NCBI GenBank assembly: GCA_012269545.1
Contig: JAAXKB010000037.1
Location: 74,882-138,881 of the forward strand
From: Gammaproteobacteria bacterium
Lineage (GTDB): Bacteria > Pseudomonadota > Gammaproteobacteria > Pseudomonadales > Azotimanducaceae
DNA length: 64,000 nt
Direction: 5' to 3'
Positions 50,152-59,829 of this stretch are shown here, in pieces. The notes beneath the pieces are model-generated. The model did no database searches. It was not told the DNA's origin and saw only the letters and a list, made by a program, of their open reading frames with translations. The position numbers and the translations under genes are program-made. Positions within the stretch are counted from its first letter, which is position 1. Every line of letters starts with the position of its first letter.

Positions 50152-51453
50152 TCAGTCACTGTTGGGCGCACTTCGGACCACGCAATACTTGCAGGTCTGG
50201 ACAGCTGACAATTGTGTATCGGCGCGCTGCCAAATCTGCGGAATACAAAACAGCCCGATGTCGTCCCACAGCAAGGGGTATTGCCCCCGCCGCCAAGGCG
50301 GAATGCCAGCAAGCTGAAAGCGTCGCTTCAGTCGATCTGCGACACCGGCCGGGAGTGCATTCAGCGAATCTCGACAGGTCACCCTGAGGCCGCCAACATA
50401 CGCAACGGCGTCGACCTCGCCGGCGGTCGCCGGTGCCAGATCCAGTTTGTATTTGTTCCATAGCACTTGCATCGGCACCGTCGCAGAAATCTCAGACAGC
50501 CCTTTCTCACCAGATTCAGACACCGGCTCGAAGTACAGTTTGTCCCGCCAAATACGCAGACAAGCCGAGCCAAGGTCGAGATAGCCTCGATCAGAATCCT
50601 GCCGCTGGCGCAGCAACTCGTGTAATGCAGCGTCGGAAACACCAAATTGACCGCGATGGGCCAAGTACCCGCGCAACCAGACAACGGCAAGCTCGGTGGC
50701 CTGAGGAATCTGCTGAAAGGGGGTCTCGTCACCCGCTTGCCCCACATAATGCATCAACAGCGCCCGCTGGGCCGATAGATCGTCCACGGATCGCTGCACC
50801 CCGTGAGCATAGCTTGGCCACCGCTGACGAACCTGGGGTAATACTTGGGTACGTAAAAAATTACGGTCAAGCATCGTGTCGCTGTTACTTGGATCATCAA
50901 CCCAAGCAACATGATGCGCACGGAGATAATCCACTAATCGACTTTTGTGTTGTGCCAGAAACGGCCGAATAAAAAGACCCGGACCCAGCGGCCCATGCCT
51001 TCGCATAGGCAGCATCCCCCTGCCTTGGAATATTCTCATGAGTACGGTTTCAACTTGATCCTGACCGTGATGCGCAAGCATCAGCACATCTCCCGACTCC
51101 ATGTGCCGGGCGAAAAATTCGTAGCGCACACGACGAGCGGCGGCCTCCAGATTACCCTTCGTATCTACGCTCAGGGTTTGAAGAGTAAACGGCACCTCCA
51201 GCTCCCGACAAAGTTGTTGGCAATGGTCGGCCCAACTCTGGGCGTTAGGGTGCAATTGATGATTTGCGTGCAGCGCATGGATACGATACTGCTGACCTAG
51301 GTGGCGCTTGAGGCAATGCAGTAATGCACAGGAATCGGCACCGCCACTTAAGCCAACCAGGATCCGGCCGGACGCCTCTACCTCACGTGACTTCAAAACC
51401 TCTTTAGCCTGCGCAAGCGCCCGGTCTATGTCTTTGAATAATTCTACGAACAT
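50152..51453 (-). CDS. tilS: tRNA(Ile)-lysidine synthase
   Basis: 433 residues. The PP-loop LVGLSGGADSCALL is at about 33-44, followed by the ATP-pyrophosphatase fold with HANHQLHPNAQSWADHC and GHHGQDQVETVLMRIFQG-type motifs and the C-terminal TilS substrate-binding domains. TilS modifies the CAU anticodon of tRNA-Ile2. accA, often between dnaE and tilS, is absent here. Confidence 0.95.
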   Translation of the reverse strand: MFVELFKDIDRALAQAKEVLKSREVEASGRILVGLSGGADSCALLHCLKRHLGQQYRIHALHANHQLHPNAQSWADHCQQLCRELEVPFTLQTLSVDTKGNLEAAARRVRYEFFARHMESGDVLMLAHHGQDQVETVLMRIFQGRGMLPMRRHGPLGPGLFIRPFLAQHKSRLVDYLRAHHVAWVDDPSNSDTMLDRNFLRTQVLPQVRQRWPSYAHGVQRSVDDLSAQRALLMHYVGQAGDETPFQQIPQATELAVVWLRGYLAHRGQFGVSDAALHELLRQRQDSDRGYLDLGSACLRIWRDKLYFEPVSESGEKGLSEISATVPMQVLWNKYKLDLAPATAGEVDAVAYVGGLRVTCRDSLNALPAGVADRLKRRFQLAGIPPWRRGQYPLLWDDIGLFCIPQIWQRADTQLSAVQTCKYCVVRSAPNSD

Positions 51454-51479
51454 TATATAAGTCGTTGATTATATGATTT

Positions 51480-54400
51480 TTAGTAGGTCAGCTTTACGTG
51501 GTCTTGGCCAAATTCCCGAGTCAAGGATTGCAGCAGATCATCGCTGGCTTGTACGCGCCACGGCTCTCCCAGCACAATTCTCGCAACGGCTCCCGCATGC
51601 TGGTACAGCAACACGATCGGACAGCTGCCCACTGTCCCCAACGCTTGCGCCCGATAAGGCTGGACCAGCTTTTTCAGTTGCTCATTAAAACCCTGCGGTA
51701 AACTGCACTGAGAAAAATCCAGTTCCAGGGCGCGACTGAATCGTTGGCGCGCCTCGTCAACGGTTAAAATACGCGATGCCCGCAGGGCCGTGCCTCCGTT
51801 GAATTCGTCGTGTTGAATTTCACCCTCGACCACCAGCAATTCGTCCTTACTGACTTTGCTACCGTACTGCTCGAACGCCTCGGCAAAAAGAGACACCTCC
51901 AGCCGGGCCGTACGGTCATCTAGCACTAAAAAGCCCATTGATGACCCGCGTTTAGTCTTCATCACACGCTGACTGACTACCATTCCTGCCACCCACTGAC
52001 TTTGCTTACCTGTGCGCAGATCCTTGATGGGGGTTCGGCAAAACTGACGGATCTCCGACTCGTATCCGTCGATCGGATGACCGGTCAGAAAAAGACCAAG
52101 GGTGTCTTTTTCGCGATGCAAACGCTGCATGGCGGTCATTGGCGACACCTTGATCTGGCTTAGGGCATTGTCGACGGCCGGTTCAGCAATACCACCAAAG
52201 AGATCGCTGATACCTACTGCCGCGTTGCGCGCGAGCTGTTCCGCGCCTTGAATTGCCTGAGGCATTTGAGCGTTCAGTCGGGCACGGCCCTGATTCAAAC
52301 CCTCGTCTTGCGCGATAAAATCGTCCATCGCTCCGGCGTTTATCAACGCCTCAAGCACCCGCTTGTTAACTTTTTTGCTGTCCAAGCGTTGGCAAAAATC
52401 CGCGAGATCTTTAAAGGGCCCCGCTTGCCTTGCGTGCACAATAGCCTCAACCGGTCCCTCGCCCACCCCGCGCACCGCGCCCAAGCCATAGATGACCGCA
52501 CCATCTTGGGCACAGAACCGAAAATCACTCTTGTTCACCGAAGGCGGAAGCAGCGCCAATTTCATCCGCCTCACCTCATCGACCAATATCACCACGCGAT
52601 CAATATTCTGCATATCCGCCGAAAGGTTGGCGGCCATGAATTCCGCCGGGTAATGTGTCTTCAGCCATGCGGTCTGAAAGCTCAGCAGCGCATAGGTTGC
52701 CGAGTGAGACTTGTTAAACGCGTAACCCGCAAACTTTTCCATCAGGTCAAAAATCTCGTTGGCCAAATCAGCAGAGACATCGCGTTCACCGGTGCCCTGT
52801 AGGAATTGTTCCCGCACCTTGGCCATTTCTTCGGCCTTCTTTTTCCCCATAGCACGCCTGAGCAGGTCTGCTTGGCCGAGGGAAAAACCCGCCAACACTT
52901 GCGCAATCTGCATCACCTGCTCTTGATACAGGACAACGCCGTATGTGCCCTCCAGCACGCTGTCCAGCGTGGGATGAGGGAAGCTGACAGGCTCCTTGCC
53001 ATGTTTGCGGTTGATGTAATCGTCCACGGCCCCTGACTGTAAGGGTCCGGGCCTGAACAATGCCACAAGCGCGATAATGTCGTTAATGCTATCTGGCAAC
53101 AAACGACGGATCAGGTCCTTCATGCCGCGACTTTCTAACTGGAAAATCCCGGTGGTTTCGGCGCGCCGCAACAGCTCGAAGGTTGGCTTGTCGCCCAGCG
53201 GCAGTTCCTCAATGCGCAGCGGAGGTTCGTCAGGCTGACGCTGAGCATTGATGCTTTTAACGGCCCAATCAATGATGGTCAGGGTTTTCAGGCCAAGAAA
53301 GTCGAACTTAACAAGACCGGCCCGCTCCACATCATCCTTGTCGTACTGAGACACTAGGCCGGAGCCCGCTTCTTCCGTGTAAAGCGGCACAAAGTCGGTG
53401 AGTGATGACGGCGCAATAACCACACCACCTGCGTGGCGACCGACATTGCGCACAACACCCTCTAACTTGTATGCCATATCCATGATCTCCGACACCTCGT
53501 CATTTTCATTGACGAAGGCGCGCAGATCCTCGCTGTCTTCCATGGCTTTGTTGAGCGTCATGCCGACTTCAAACGGAATGAGCTTGGACAGCTTGTCAGC
53601 CAAGCCATAGGGTTTACCCTGCACTCGGGCCACGTCCCGCACAACGGCTTTGGCTGCCATCGTGCCAAAGGTAATGATCTGGCTTACGGCTTCTGCGCCG
53701 TAGAGCTCACTCACATGGGCGATTACCCGGTCCCGCCCTTCCATGCAAAAGTCCACGTCGAAATCAGGCATGGAGACGCGTTCCGGGTTCAGGAAACGCT
53801 CAAACAGCAAGTCGTATTCCAGCGGGTCTAAATCGGTGATGCCTAAGGCGTATGCCACCAAGGACCCACCGCCGGATCCTCGCCCGGGCCCCACGGGTAT
53901 GTCGTTGTCCTTGGCCCAAGCGATGAACTCCATAACGATCAAAAAGTAACCGGCAAAGCCCATTTGGTTAATCACATTAAGCTCAAATTCCAAACGCGCT
54001 TGATAGTCCTCAACCGGCGCAAATTCGTTGCCAAACGCATGGATTCGAGTCGCAGAAAGGCGTTTGCGTAAACCGTCCAAGGACACAACTTTGAGAAACT
54101 CTTCCGGGGTTTTGCCCGCGGGTATTGGGTAATCCGGCAGGTAATACGTGCCAAGGGAGACCTGCACATTGCAACGCATGGCGATCTCCAGAGAGTTCGC
54201 CAAAGCCTGTGGAATATCGGCAAAAAGTGCCGCCATTTCATCCGCACTACGCAAATACTGTTGTGCACTATGCCGGCGTGGCCGACGGGAGTCATCCAGC
54301 GCACGCCCCTCGTGAATGCACACCCGTGTCTCGTGGGCTTCAAAATCGTCTGCGTTCAAAAAACAGACGTCGTTGGTCGCCACCACGCCAATATCAAACT

Positions 54401-55031
54401 GCTGGGCGACTTCCACGGCCCAGCCAATGAACAATTCTTCGTTCGGCCGATCCGTGCGGGTGAGCTCCAAATAGTACCGATCAGAAAAAACCGCCCGCCA
54501 CCGTTGCAGGGTCGCCAGCGCCGTTTGCTTATCGCCATGGCACACGCTGTGCCACAAATGACCGTCAACCCCGCCAGAGAGAATGATCAGCCCTTGTTCG
54601 CGGCAGAACAGTTGCGCCTCGGTAATTTCGCCTCGCCGGTCGGCTTCAATGTAGCTGTTGGATATGAGCGCCAGCAAATTTTTGTAGCCCGCAGTATCCT
54701 GGGCTAGCGCCACAACACGCGCGGCCGGCCCCTCCTGCTCTGGCGTAATCCAAAGCTCGGCGCCCAAAATTGGCTTGAGGCCCTTGGACAAACTGGTTTC
54801 GTAAAACTTCACCAGAGCAAACAGGTTATTTCGATCCGTGAGCGCCATTGCCGGGATCTGCCGAGATACCGCCTCAGAGACAGCGCCCTTGACCTTGAGC
54901 AGGCCTTCGGCAAGCGAGAACTCACTGTGCGCATGCAGGTGCACGAAATGCTTTAGCTCGCGCAAGGGCAGCTCGGCGGCAGGACTTTCTTCTGCCGACG
55001 CTTCATCGGATAGGGTTCGCACCTCGCTCAC
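51480..55031 (-). CDS. dnaE: DNA polymerase III alpha subunit
   Basis: 1183 residues. An N-terminal PHP domain (HLHAHSEFS at 31-39) is followed by the polymerase palm with aspartates in [14 protein letters not shown], the fingers, tandem helix-hairpin-helix and an OB-fold domain. The start GTG at 55031 overlaps the rnhB stop by 4 nt. The N-terminal ~25 residues are an extra acidic stretch before the usual start. Confidence 0.98.
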   Translation of the reverse strand: MSEVRTLSDEASAEESPAAELPLRELKHFVHLHAHSEFSLAEGLLKVKGAVSEAVSRQIPAMALTDRNNLFALVKFYETSLSKGLKPILGAELWITPEQEGPAARVVALAQDTAGYKNLLALISNSYIEADRRGEITEAQLFCREQGLIILSGGVDGHLWHSVCHGDKQTALATLQRWRAVFSDRYYLELTRTDRPNEELFIGWAVEVAQQFDIGVVATNDVCFLNADDFEAHETRVCIHEGRALDDSRRPRRHSAQQYLRSADEMAALFADIPQALANSLEIAMRCNVQVSLGTYYLPDYPIPAGKTPEEFLKVVSLDGLRKRLSATRIHAFGNEFAPVEDYQARLEFELNVINQMGFAGYFLIVMEFIAWAKDNDIPVGPGRGSGGGSLVAYALGITDLDPLEYDLLFERFLNPERVSMPDFDVDFCMEGRDRVIAHVSELYGAEAVSQIITFGTMAAKAVVRDVARVQGKPYGLADKLSKLIPFEVGMTLNKAMEDSEDLRAFVNENDEVSEIMDMAYKLEGVVRNVGRHAGGVVIAPSSLTDFVPLYTEEAGSGLVSQYDKDDVERAGLVKFDFLGLKTLTIIDWAVKSINAQRQPDEPPLRIEELPLGDKPTFELLRRAETTGIFQLESRGMKDLIRRLLPDSINDIIALVALFRPGPLQSGAVDDYINRKHGKEPVSFPHPTLDSVLEGTYGVVLYQEQVMQIAQVLAGFSLGQADLLRRAMGKKKAEEMAKVREQFLQGTGERDVSADLANEIFDLMEKFAGYAFNKSHSATYALLSFQTAWLKTHYPAEFMAANLSADMQNIDRVVILVDEVRRMKLALLPPSVNKSDFRFCAQDGAVIYGLGAVRGVGEGPVEAIVHARQAGPFKDLADFCQRLDSKKVNKRVLEALINAGAMDDFIAQDEGLNQGRARLNAQMPQAIQGAEQLARNAAVGISDLFGGIAEPAVDNALSQIKVSPMTAMQRLHREKDTLGLFLTGHPIDGYESEIRQFCRTPIKDLRTGKQSQWVAGMVVSQRVMKTKRGSSMGFLVLDDRTARLEVSLFAEAFEQYGSKVSKDELLVVEGEIQHDEFNGGTALRASRILTVDEARQRFSRALELDFSQCSLPQGFNEQLKKLVQPYRAQALGTVGSCPIVLLYQHAGAVARIVLGEPWRVQASDDLLQSLTREFGQDHVKLTY

Positions 55032-55639
55032 TCAACGCCTCGCTCAGAGTGTTGCGCAAGAGCCGCCTGCACAGGTGCGTAGCTTCGCCGGTGCTCGGGG
55101 CATGGCCCTAGCCTTTTCAGCGCACGGCGATGCTTGGCCGTGGGATAACCCTTGTGGGATTCAAAGCCGTACTCAGGATAACGCTCCGCCATCGCCACCA
55201 GCTCTGCATCACGTGCCACTTTGGCAACGATTGAAGCAGCGGATATTGCCGGGACGGTTTTATCGCCCTGTACGATGGCCTCAGCGGGCACGCCAAATTC
55301 TGGCACCTTGTTTCCATCCACCAGCACGTGGTGCGGTCGAGGCTTAAGTCCCTCAACGGCTCGTCGCATGGCCAAGTGGCTCGCCTGCAAAACATTGAAC
55401 CTATCGATTTCCTCAACGCTGGCCCGACCAATACTCACAGACAGAGCACGGGCCTTGATTTCGTCGGACAGCGTCTGCCGGCGTTTCTCACTGATGCCTT
55501 TGGAATCGCCAAGGCCTTGGATGGGCTGGGAGGGATCCAAAATCACTGCACACGCCAACACGGGGCCAGCCAAGGGACCAATGCCCACTTCATCGACGCC
55601 TGCCACATACGTGTTTGTCTTTGAGAGCGGTGTTTGCAT
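55028..55639 (-). CDS. rnhB: Ribonuclease HII with variant GIG motif
   Basis: 203 residues. RNase HII cleaves at ribonucleotides in DNA. The first acidic pair is in [13 protein letters not shown] (Asp16, Glu17), where the normal DEAGRG reads DEVGIG, so the Arg of the junction-recognising GRG motif is Ile. Other motifs are [15 protein letters not shown] and SIVAKVARD. The gene is complete. It lies between lpxB and dnaE. Confidence 0.95.
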   Translation of the reverse strand: MQTPLSKTNTYVAGVDEVGIGPLAGPVLACAVILDPSQPIQGLGDSKGISEKRRQTLSDEIKARALSVSIGRASVEEIDRFNVLQASHLAMRRAVEGLKPRPHHVLVDGNKVPEFGVPAEAIVQGDKTVPAISAASIVAKVARDAELVAMAERYPEYGFESHKGYPTAKHRRALKRLGPCPEHRRSYAPVQAALAQHSERGVE

Positions 55640-55711
55640 CAGCGGTTCGACTTTATCTCCATGGCTCGTCTGACCACATTACCTTGAGCGTTGAACAGAG
55701 AAAACCTCAAG

Positions 55712-56941
55712 TTACGCTGACGAAGGCAGACGGCCGGTTTCTCTCAACAAGTCGGTCACCCCCAAGGCAGCCCCGGCCGAGGCGCCTTGACCCGAAACAC
55801 CTGAAGCCAGTTCGTCATGCAGATCATCGAAGGCTTTGAGATATTCGGGATCAGCTTGGCTTTTTTCCAGTTCGCCTAACAGCGCAAGATACATCGCCTC
55901 GGGGGTGGCAGCCTGTTGCACCACCTCCGGGATTAACCGGCGTCCCGCCAAAATATTGGGGATAGCGATATGGGGAGTCTTGACCAAAAACTTGGCGATG
56001 AAAAAAGTCCAGTAACCCAAGCGATAGGTAACCACCATGGGCCGGCGCAGGAGCATGGCCTCCAGTGTGCTGGTTCCAGACTTCACTAGGGCGATGTCAC
56101 AAGCAGTCAGCGGCACTCTGGCACTGCCCAGATAGTGCAGCTGCAACACATCCGCGAAGGGCTCCGCTAAACGTGCAACCTGGGACTTGCGCGCCGGACT
56201 CAAACAGGGGATCACCACCTGCAGCACCTGGCCCCGCGCTTTCAACTCTGTAGCCAACAAACGGGCTGCGTTCAACATAGGCACCAGCATCAGAGCAACT
56301 TCACTGCCCCGACTGCCCGGCAATAAAGCCAAGCAGAGATGGGCGGGATTTACACCCAGCGCGTTTTTTGCTGCGCTGCGCGCTGATTCGCTACCGGCGT
56401 CGGGCAATATTTCAGAGGCCAACGGATGGCCGATAAAACGCGCGTCAATCTCGTGTTGTTGGTAAAACGCGGGTTCAAAGGGGAACAAGCAGAAAACTTT
56501 GTCCGCGCAGCGCGCTACTTTTTTCGTACGACCGCGACGCCACGCGTAAACCGATGGACTGACATAGTGTGCCGTTGCGATGCCGCGACGTTTCAGCCGG
56601 CGTTCCAGAATGAAGTTAAAGACGTTGAAATCAATGCCGACGAAAGCATCGATACGCCGGTCAATGAACGTTGCCGCTAACCGACGGTACAGCATGTACA
56701 GGCTGGGAAATCGCAGCAGGGGTTCGCGAAAACCGTTCACCGCCAGCGACTCGAAATCGGCTAACGTTTCCAATCCTTCAGCCTGCATCAGCGGGCCACC
56801 CATGCCCACAAAGTGCACATCGCTCCCTTTTAATTGCATCTTTAGTGACTGCATCAATCCAGCGCCAAGAATGTCGCCAGAGGGCTCACCCGCCAGCAGA
56901 CCGATCACGATGGGTTCGTTGACCGATGCGTTATGCGCCAC
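55712..56941 (-). CDS. lpxB: Lipid-A-disaccharide synthase
   Basis: 409 residues from a GTG at 56941; the frame is open to 56992 and the exact start is uncertain. LpxB condenses UDP-diacylglucosamine with lipid X. Motifs: LLAGEPSGDILGAGL, VGIDFNVFNF, HYVSPSVYAWR and LPGSRGSEV. It overlaps lpxA by 11 nt from this start. It completes lpxD-fabZ-lpxA-lpxB. Confidence 0.96.
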   Translation of the reverse strand: MAHNASVNEPIVIGLLAGEPSGDILGAGLMQSLKMQLKGSDVHFVGMGGPLMQAEGLETLADFESLAVNGFREPLLRFPSLYMLYRRLAATFIDRRIDAFVGIDFNVFNFILERRLKRRGIATAHYVSPSVYAWRRGRTKKVARCADKVFCLFPFEPAFYQQHEIDARFIGHPLASEILPDAGSESARSAAKNALGVNPAHLCLALLPGSRGSEVALMLVPMLNAARLLATELKARGQVLQVVIPCLSPARKSQVARLAEPFADVLQLHYLGSARVPLTACDIALVKSGTSTLEAMLLRRPMVVTYRLGYWTFFIAKFLVKTPHIAIPNILAGRRLIPEVVQQAATPEAMYLALLGELEKSQADPEYLKAFDDLHDELASGVSGQGASAGAALGVTDLLRETGRLPSSA

Positions 56942-57722
56942 GCCCGCTGCCACGAATAATCCCGATATCCGACGTTTCAACTGAACGCGCAAAGGTCTCT
57001 ACCTCAGGGTGGGAGGTTCGCAACTCGCTCATCTGCGCTAGTGCTTCCGACGACTTCAGTCCGCTTCGGTACACCAGCCGGTGCGCCTGTTTGAGCGCAT
57101 TGCGCGCCTCGTCACTGACGTTGCGGCGCTTGATGCCTTCAACATTCAGTCCTACCGCCCGGGCCGGATTACCAGCGACCGTCATGTATGCCGGCACATC
57201 CTTAGTAACCAGGCTCATGCCTGCGATATGGGCACAGGCGCCGACCTTACGAAACTGAGGAATGCCCGAATAACCGCCAAAATTTGCAAAGTCTCCGACC
57301 TCTACATGCCCGGCCAAGGACGCGTTATTGGCCATGATCACATTATCACCGACGATGCAGTCATGGCCGATGTGCACATAGGCCATCAGTAGACAATTCG
57401 CGCCAACGAGGGTTTTACTGATACCGCCCTTGGCCATTCCGCGGTGTATGGTCACGCCTTCACGAATGATCGTACCCTGACCGATTTCCAGCACCGAGTC
57501 TTCGCCTGCGTAGGCAATTGCGGGCGTGTCTTCGCCAACGGTGGCAAACTGATAAATCTGTACCCCGTCGCCAATCCGACTGGGCCCTTTGAGCACAACG
57601 TGAGACTTCAGCGTAACGCCATCCCCTAATACAACCTGCGGCCCGACGATACAGTAGGGCCCGATCTCGACGTTATCGCCCAGTACGGCGGCGTCATCAA
57701 TAATCGCCGTCGGGTGAATCAC
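56931..57722 (-). CDS. lpxA: UDP-N-acetylglucosamine acyltransferase
   Basis: 263 residues from a GTG at 57722 that overlaps the fabZ stop in a GTGA arrangement; this matches the 262 of E. coli. A left-handed beta-helix with hexapeptide repeats is followed by helical C-terminus. The catalytic His is in VTIHRGMAKGG. It carries out the first step of lipid A synthesis. Confidence 0.97.
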   Translation of the reverse strand: MIHPTAIIDDAAVLGDNVEIGPYCIVGPQVVLGDGVTLKSHVVLKGPSRIGDGVQIYQFATVGEDTPAIAYAGEDSVLEIGQGTIIREGVTIHRGMAKGGISKTLVGANCLLMAYVHIGHDCIVGDNVIMANNASLAGHVEVGDFANFGGYSGIPQFRKVGACAHIAGMSLVTKDVPAYMTVAGNPARAVGLNVEGIKRRNVSDEARNALKQAHRLVYRSGLKSSEALAQMSELRTSHPEVETFARSVETSDIGIIRGSGRGA

Positions 57723-58165
57723 GAGGACTGCTCCACGACAGTCAGCGTCGCTGAACAAGCCAGCGCGCCATCGACATAGGCCGCACAGTCAAATTTCATC
57801 ATGATTTTTCGATCAGCCACGATTTTACTCTCTAGGTCCAATCGATCTCCGGGTATCACCTGACGGCGAAATCGTGCCTTTTCCACTCCGCCAAACAAAT
57901 AGTTGGTGCCATCCGCCGGACGTATGCCCTTGGTCTCGAACGCCAAGACCCCAGACAGCTGCGCCATCGCCTCCAGAATCAGCACGCCCGGCAGAATCGG
58001 CTGTCCCGGGAAGTGGCCATTAAACAGCTCTTCATTTGCCGTGACATTTTTGAAGCCCTTAATGCTCTGGCCAGCTATCGTTTCTGTCACCCGATCAATC
58101 AGCAAAAAGGGATAGCGGTGAGGCAGATAGTCGAACAGCTCATTGATTATCTTCACATCACTCAT
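57719..58165 (-). CDS. fabZ: (3R)-hydroxyacyl-ACP dehydratase FabZ
   Basis: 148 residues from the ATG at 58165, which has GGAAG upstream; ATGs at 58177 and 58213 are alternatives. The hot-dog fold carries LPHRYPFLLIDRV with the catalytic His and GHFPGQPILPGVLILEAMAQ with the catalytic Glu. It dehydrates 3-hydroxyacyl-ACP and competes with LpxA for that pool. It overlaps lpxD by 8 nt. Confidence 0.97.
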   Translation of the reverse strand: MSDVKIINELFDYLPHRYPFLLIDRVTETIAGQSIKGFKNVTANEELFNGHFPGQPILPGVLILEAMAQLSGVLAFETKGIRPADGTNYLFGGVEKARFRRQVIPGDRLDLESKIVADRKIMMKFDCAAYVDGALACSATLTVVEQSS

Positions 58166-59225
58166 CTTTGCTTCCATCTTCCAATTTCTTAACACGTTTG
58201 AACAACTGACCAAGGGAGTTGAATTTCACAGCATTACGCATCCAGGTGCCGTGCTCCGCCGCGATAATAGAGCCTGAATAGACACCGGGTTTATCGATGG
58301 ATTGACTGACCGCTGTTCTCACACTGAGGACAACGCCATCGCAGATTTTGATCGGGTTTTTCCCCGCAACCCCACTGCCTCCGGCTAGCACACAGTGCCG
58401 GCCGATTTCTGTACTGCCGGCCAACCCTACGGCACCGCAGATCAACGTGTGATCACCGATTTTGCAGTTGTGACCAATCTGCACCAAATTGTCGATCTTT
58501 ACTCCGTCGCCAATAACCGTCGCATCAATTGCCCCGCAGTCGATGGTCGTTCCAGCACCGATGGAAACATCCGAGCCAATGCGTAACCCGCCGATCTGGG
58601 CAATCGCCTCAAACCGGCCCTGTTCATCTGGCGTGAAGCCGAAGCCGTCGGCACCTAGGACCGCTCCAGAATGTACGATACAGCGCTGTCCCAAACTTAC
58701 TCGGGGATAAACGACCACATTAGGGAAAATTTTGGTTTCCCCACCAATGATGCTGTTATTGCCGATCGAACAGTTCGCTTGCACAACAGCGCCCGCCTCA
58801 ATGGTCACATCCCTTTCTATCACCACATTAGCCCCGACGTGCGCGTCAGCGGCAATGTTAGCTGATGGATCCACCACGGCGCTTGGATGGATACCCTCGG
58901 CAAAACGTTCGCTGCTGTCAAAAAGCTGCGAGGCCCGCGCGAAGGCCAAATAGGGCTGCGCAACCACCAAGCAAGGCGACGGGCTGTTGACCGCATCTGC
59001 TGCGCTCAAGATCACGGCGGAAGCCTGTGTTGACGGCAGTAGCAGGCGGTAGCTTGCGCCCGAAAGATGCGTTAACTCGCCCTGGGACGCGGTTCCAAGA
59101 CTGCCGAGACCGCTGATGGTAATCTCACCCGCGCCCTCTAGAGCACCAGCAAAAGGGCCGACAATGTCGGCCCCAATGTGCTGCGCTATCTGCGCCAGCG
59201 TGAGTGTTTTGTTGCCTGCAGGCAC
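58158..59225 (-). CDS. lpxD: UDP-3-O-(3-hydroxyacyl)glucosamine N-acyltransferase
   Basis: 355 residues from a GTG. The N-terminal uridine-binding domain precedes a left-handed beta-helix of hexapeptide repeats, with VQIGHNCKIGDHTLICG carrying the catalytic His region. It performs the third step of lipid A synthesis. Its start lies 21 bp from the skp stop. Confidence 0.96.
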   Translation of the reverse strand: MPAGNKTLTLAQIAQHIGADIVGPFAGALEGAGEITISGLGSLGTASQGELTHLSGASYRLLLPSTQASAVILSAADAVNSPSPCLVVAQPYLAFARASQLFDSSERFAEGIHPSAVVDPSANIAADAHVGANVVIERDVTIEAGAVVQANCSIGNNSIIGGETKIFPNVVVYPRVSLGQRCIVHSGAVLGADGFGFTPDEQGRFEAIAQIGGLRIGSDVSIGAGTTIDCGAIDATVIGDGVKIDNLVQIGHNCKIGDHTLICGAVGLAGSTEIGRHCVLAGGSGVAGKNPIKICDGVVLSVRTAVSQSIDKPGVYSGSIIAAEHGTWMRNAVKFNSLGQLFKRVKKLEDGSKDE

Positions 59226-59246
59226 GTTTGTCAGAGCAGCCGACGT

Positions 59247-59756
59247 TTACTCGGATTGTTCGTTCAGCTTTTCCGTCACGCGACGTGAAATATCGTGCTT
59301 CGCATTCGCGTACTGCAGCTGATTCGGCGACAGAATCAAGTCGATCTGATCAATCTGGATCAAGTCACTCAGTACTTTTTCGTACTTGGGCGCCAAGGCC
59401 TGTAAAATTTCCTGACGACGATCTTGGGCTTCTTTTTGCAGCTTCTGGCTGCCAAATTGCAGGTCCGCCTGCATGCTTTCGAGGTCCTTAATGGCCTTGC
59501 GCCGCTCAGATTCGCTCATCACTTCACCGTCTTTTTGCAGCTTAGCCTGCAGCGCCTGCATTTCTTCAGCCGCAGCACGAAGCTCCTCCTGCTCTGGCTG
59601 CATTTCTTTATTCGCGGCCTCAGCCAATACTTTAGCTTCCTCGCTCTCCAAGATCGCTCGCACAGGGTCGAGTACGACAATTTTCATCTCGGCGCTCACT
59701 GCGGGCGCAGTAAAGAGGATTGCCACCACGGCGGCGCTGACTAGTTTGTTGAACAT
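59247..59756 (-). CDS. skp: Periplasmic chaperone Skp/OmpH
   Basis: 169 residues. The signal peptide ends near APAVSAE, followed by a beta-strand KIVVLDPVRAILES and a long coiled coil (residues ~45-125) forming the tentacles. The C-terminus returns to the trimer core. It delivers unfolded outer-membrane proteins to BamA, encoded upstream in the same direction. Confidence 0.94.
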   Translation of the reverse strand: MFNKLVSAAVVAILFTAPAVSAEMKIVVLDPVRAILESEEAKVLAEAANKEMQPEQEELRAAAEEMQALQAKLQKDGEVMSESERRKAIKDLESMQADLQFGSQKLQKEAQDRRQEILQALAPKYEKVLSDLIQIDQIDLILSPNQLQYANAKHDISRRVTEKLNEQSE

Positions 59757-59829
59757 TTCTGTCTCCTGAAGTTTAAATCCGCCCTCATCGGCGCAGATAT
59801 TCTATCCTACAACCCATCTCACAACGACC

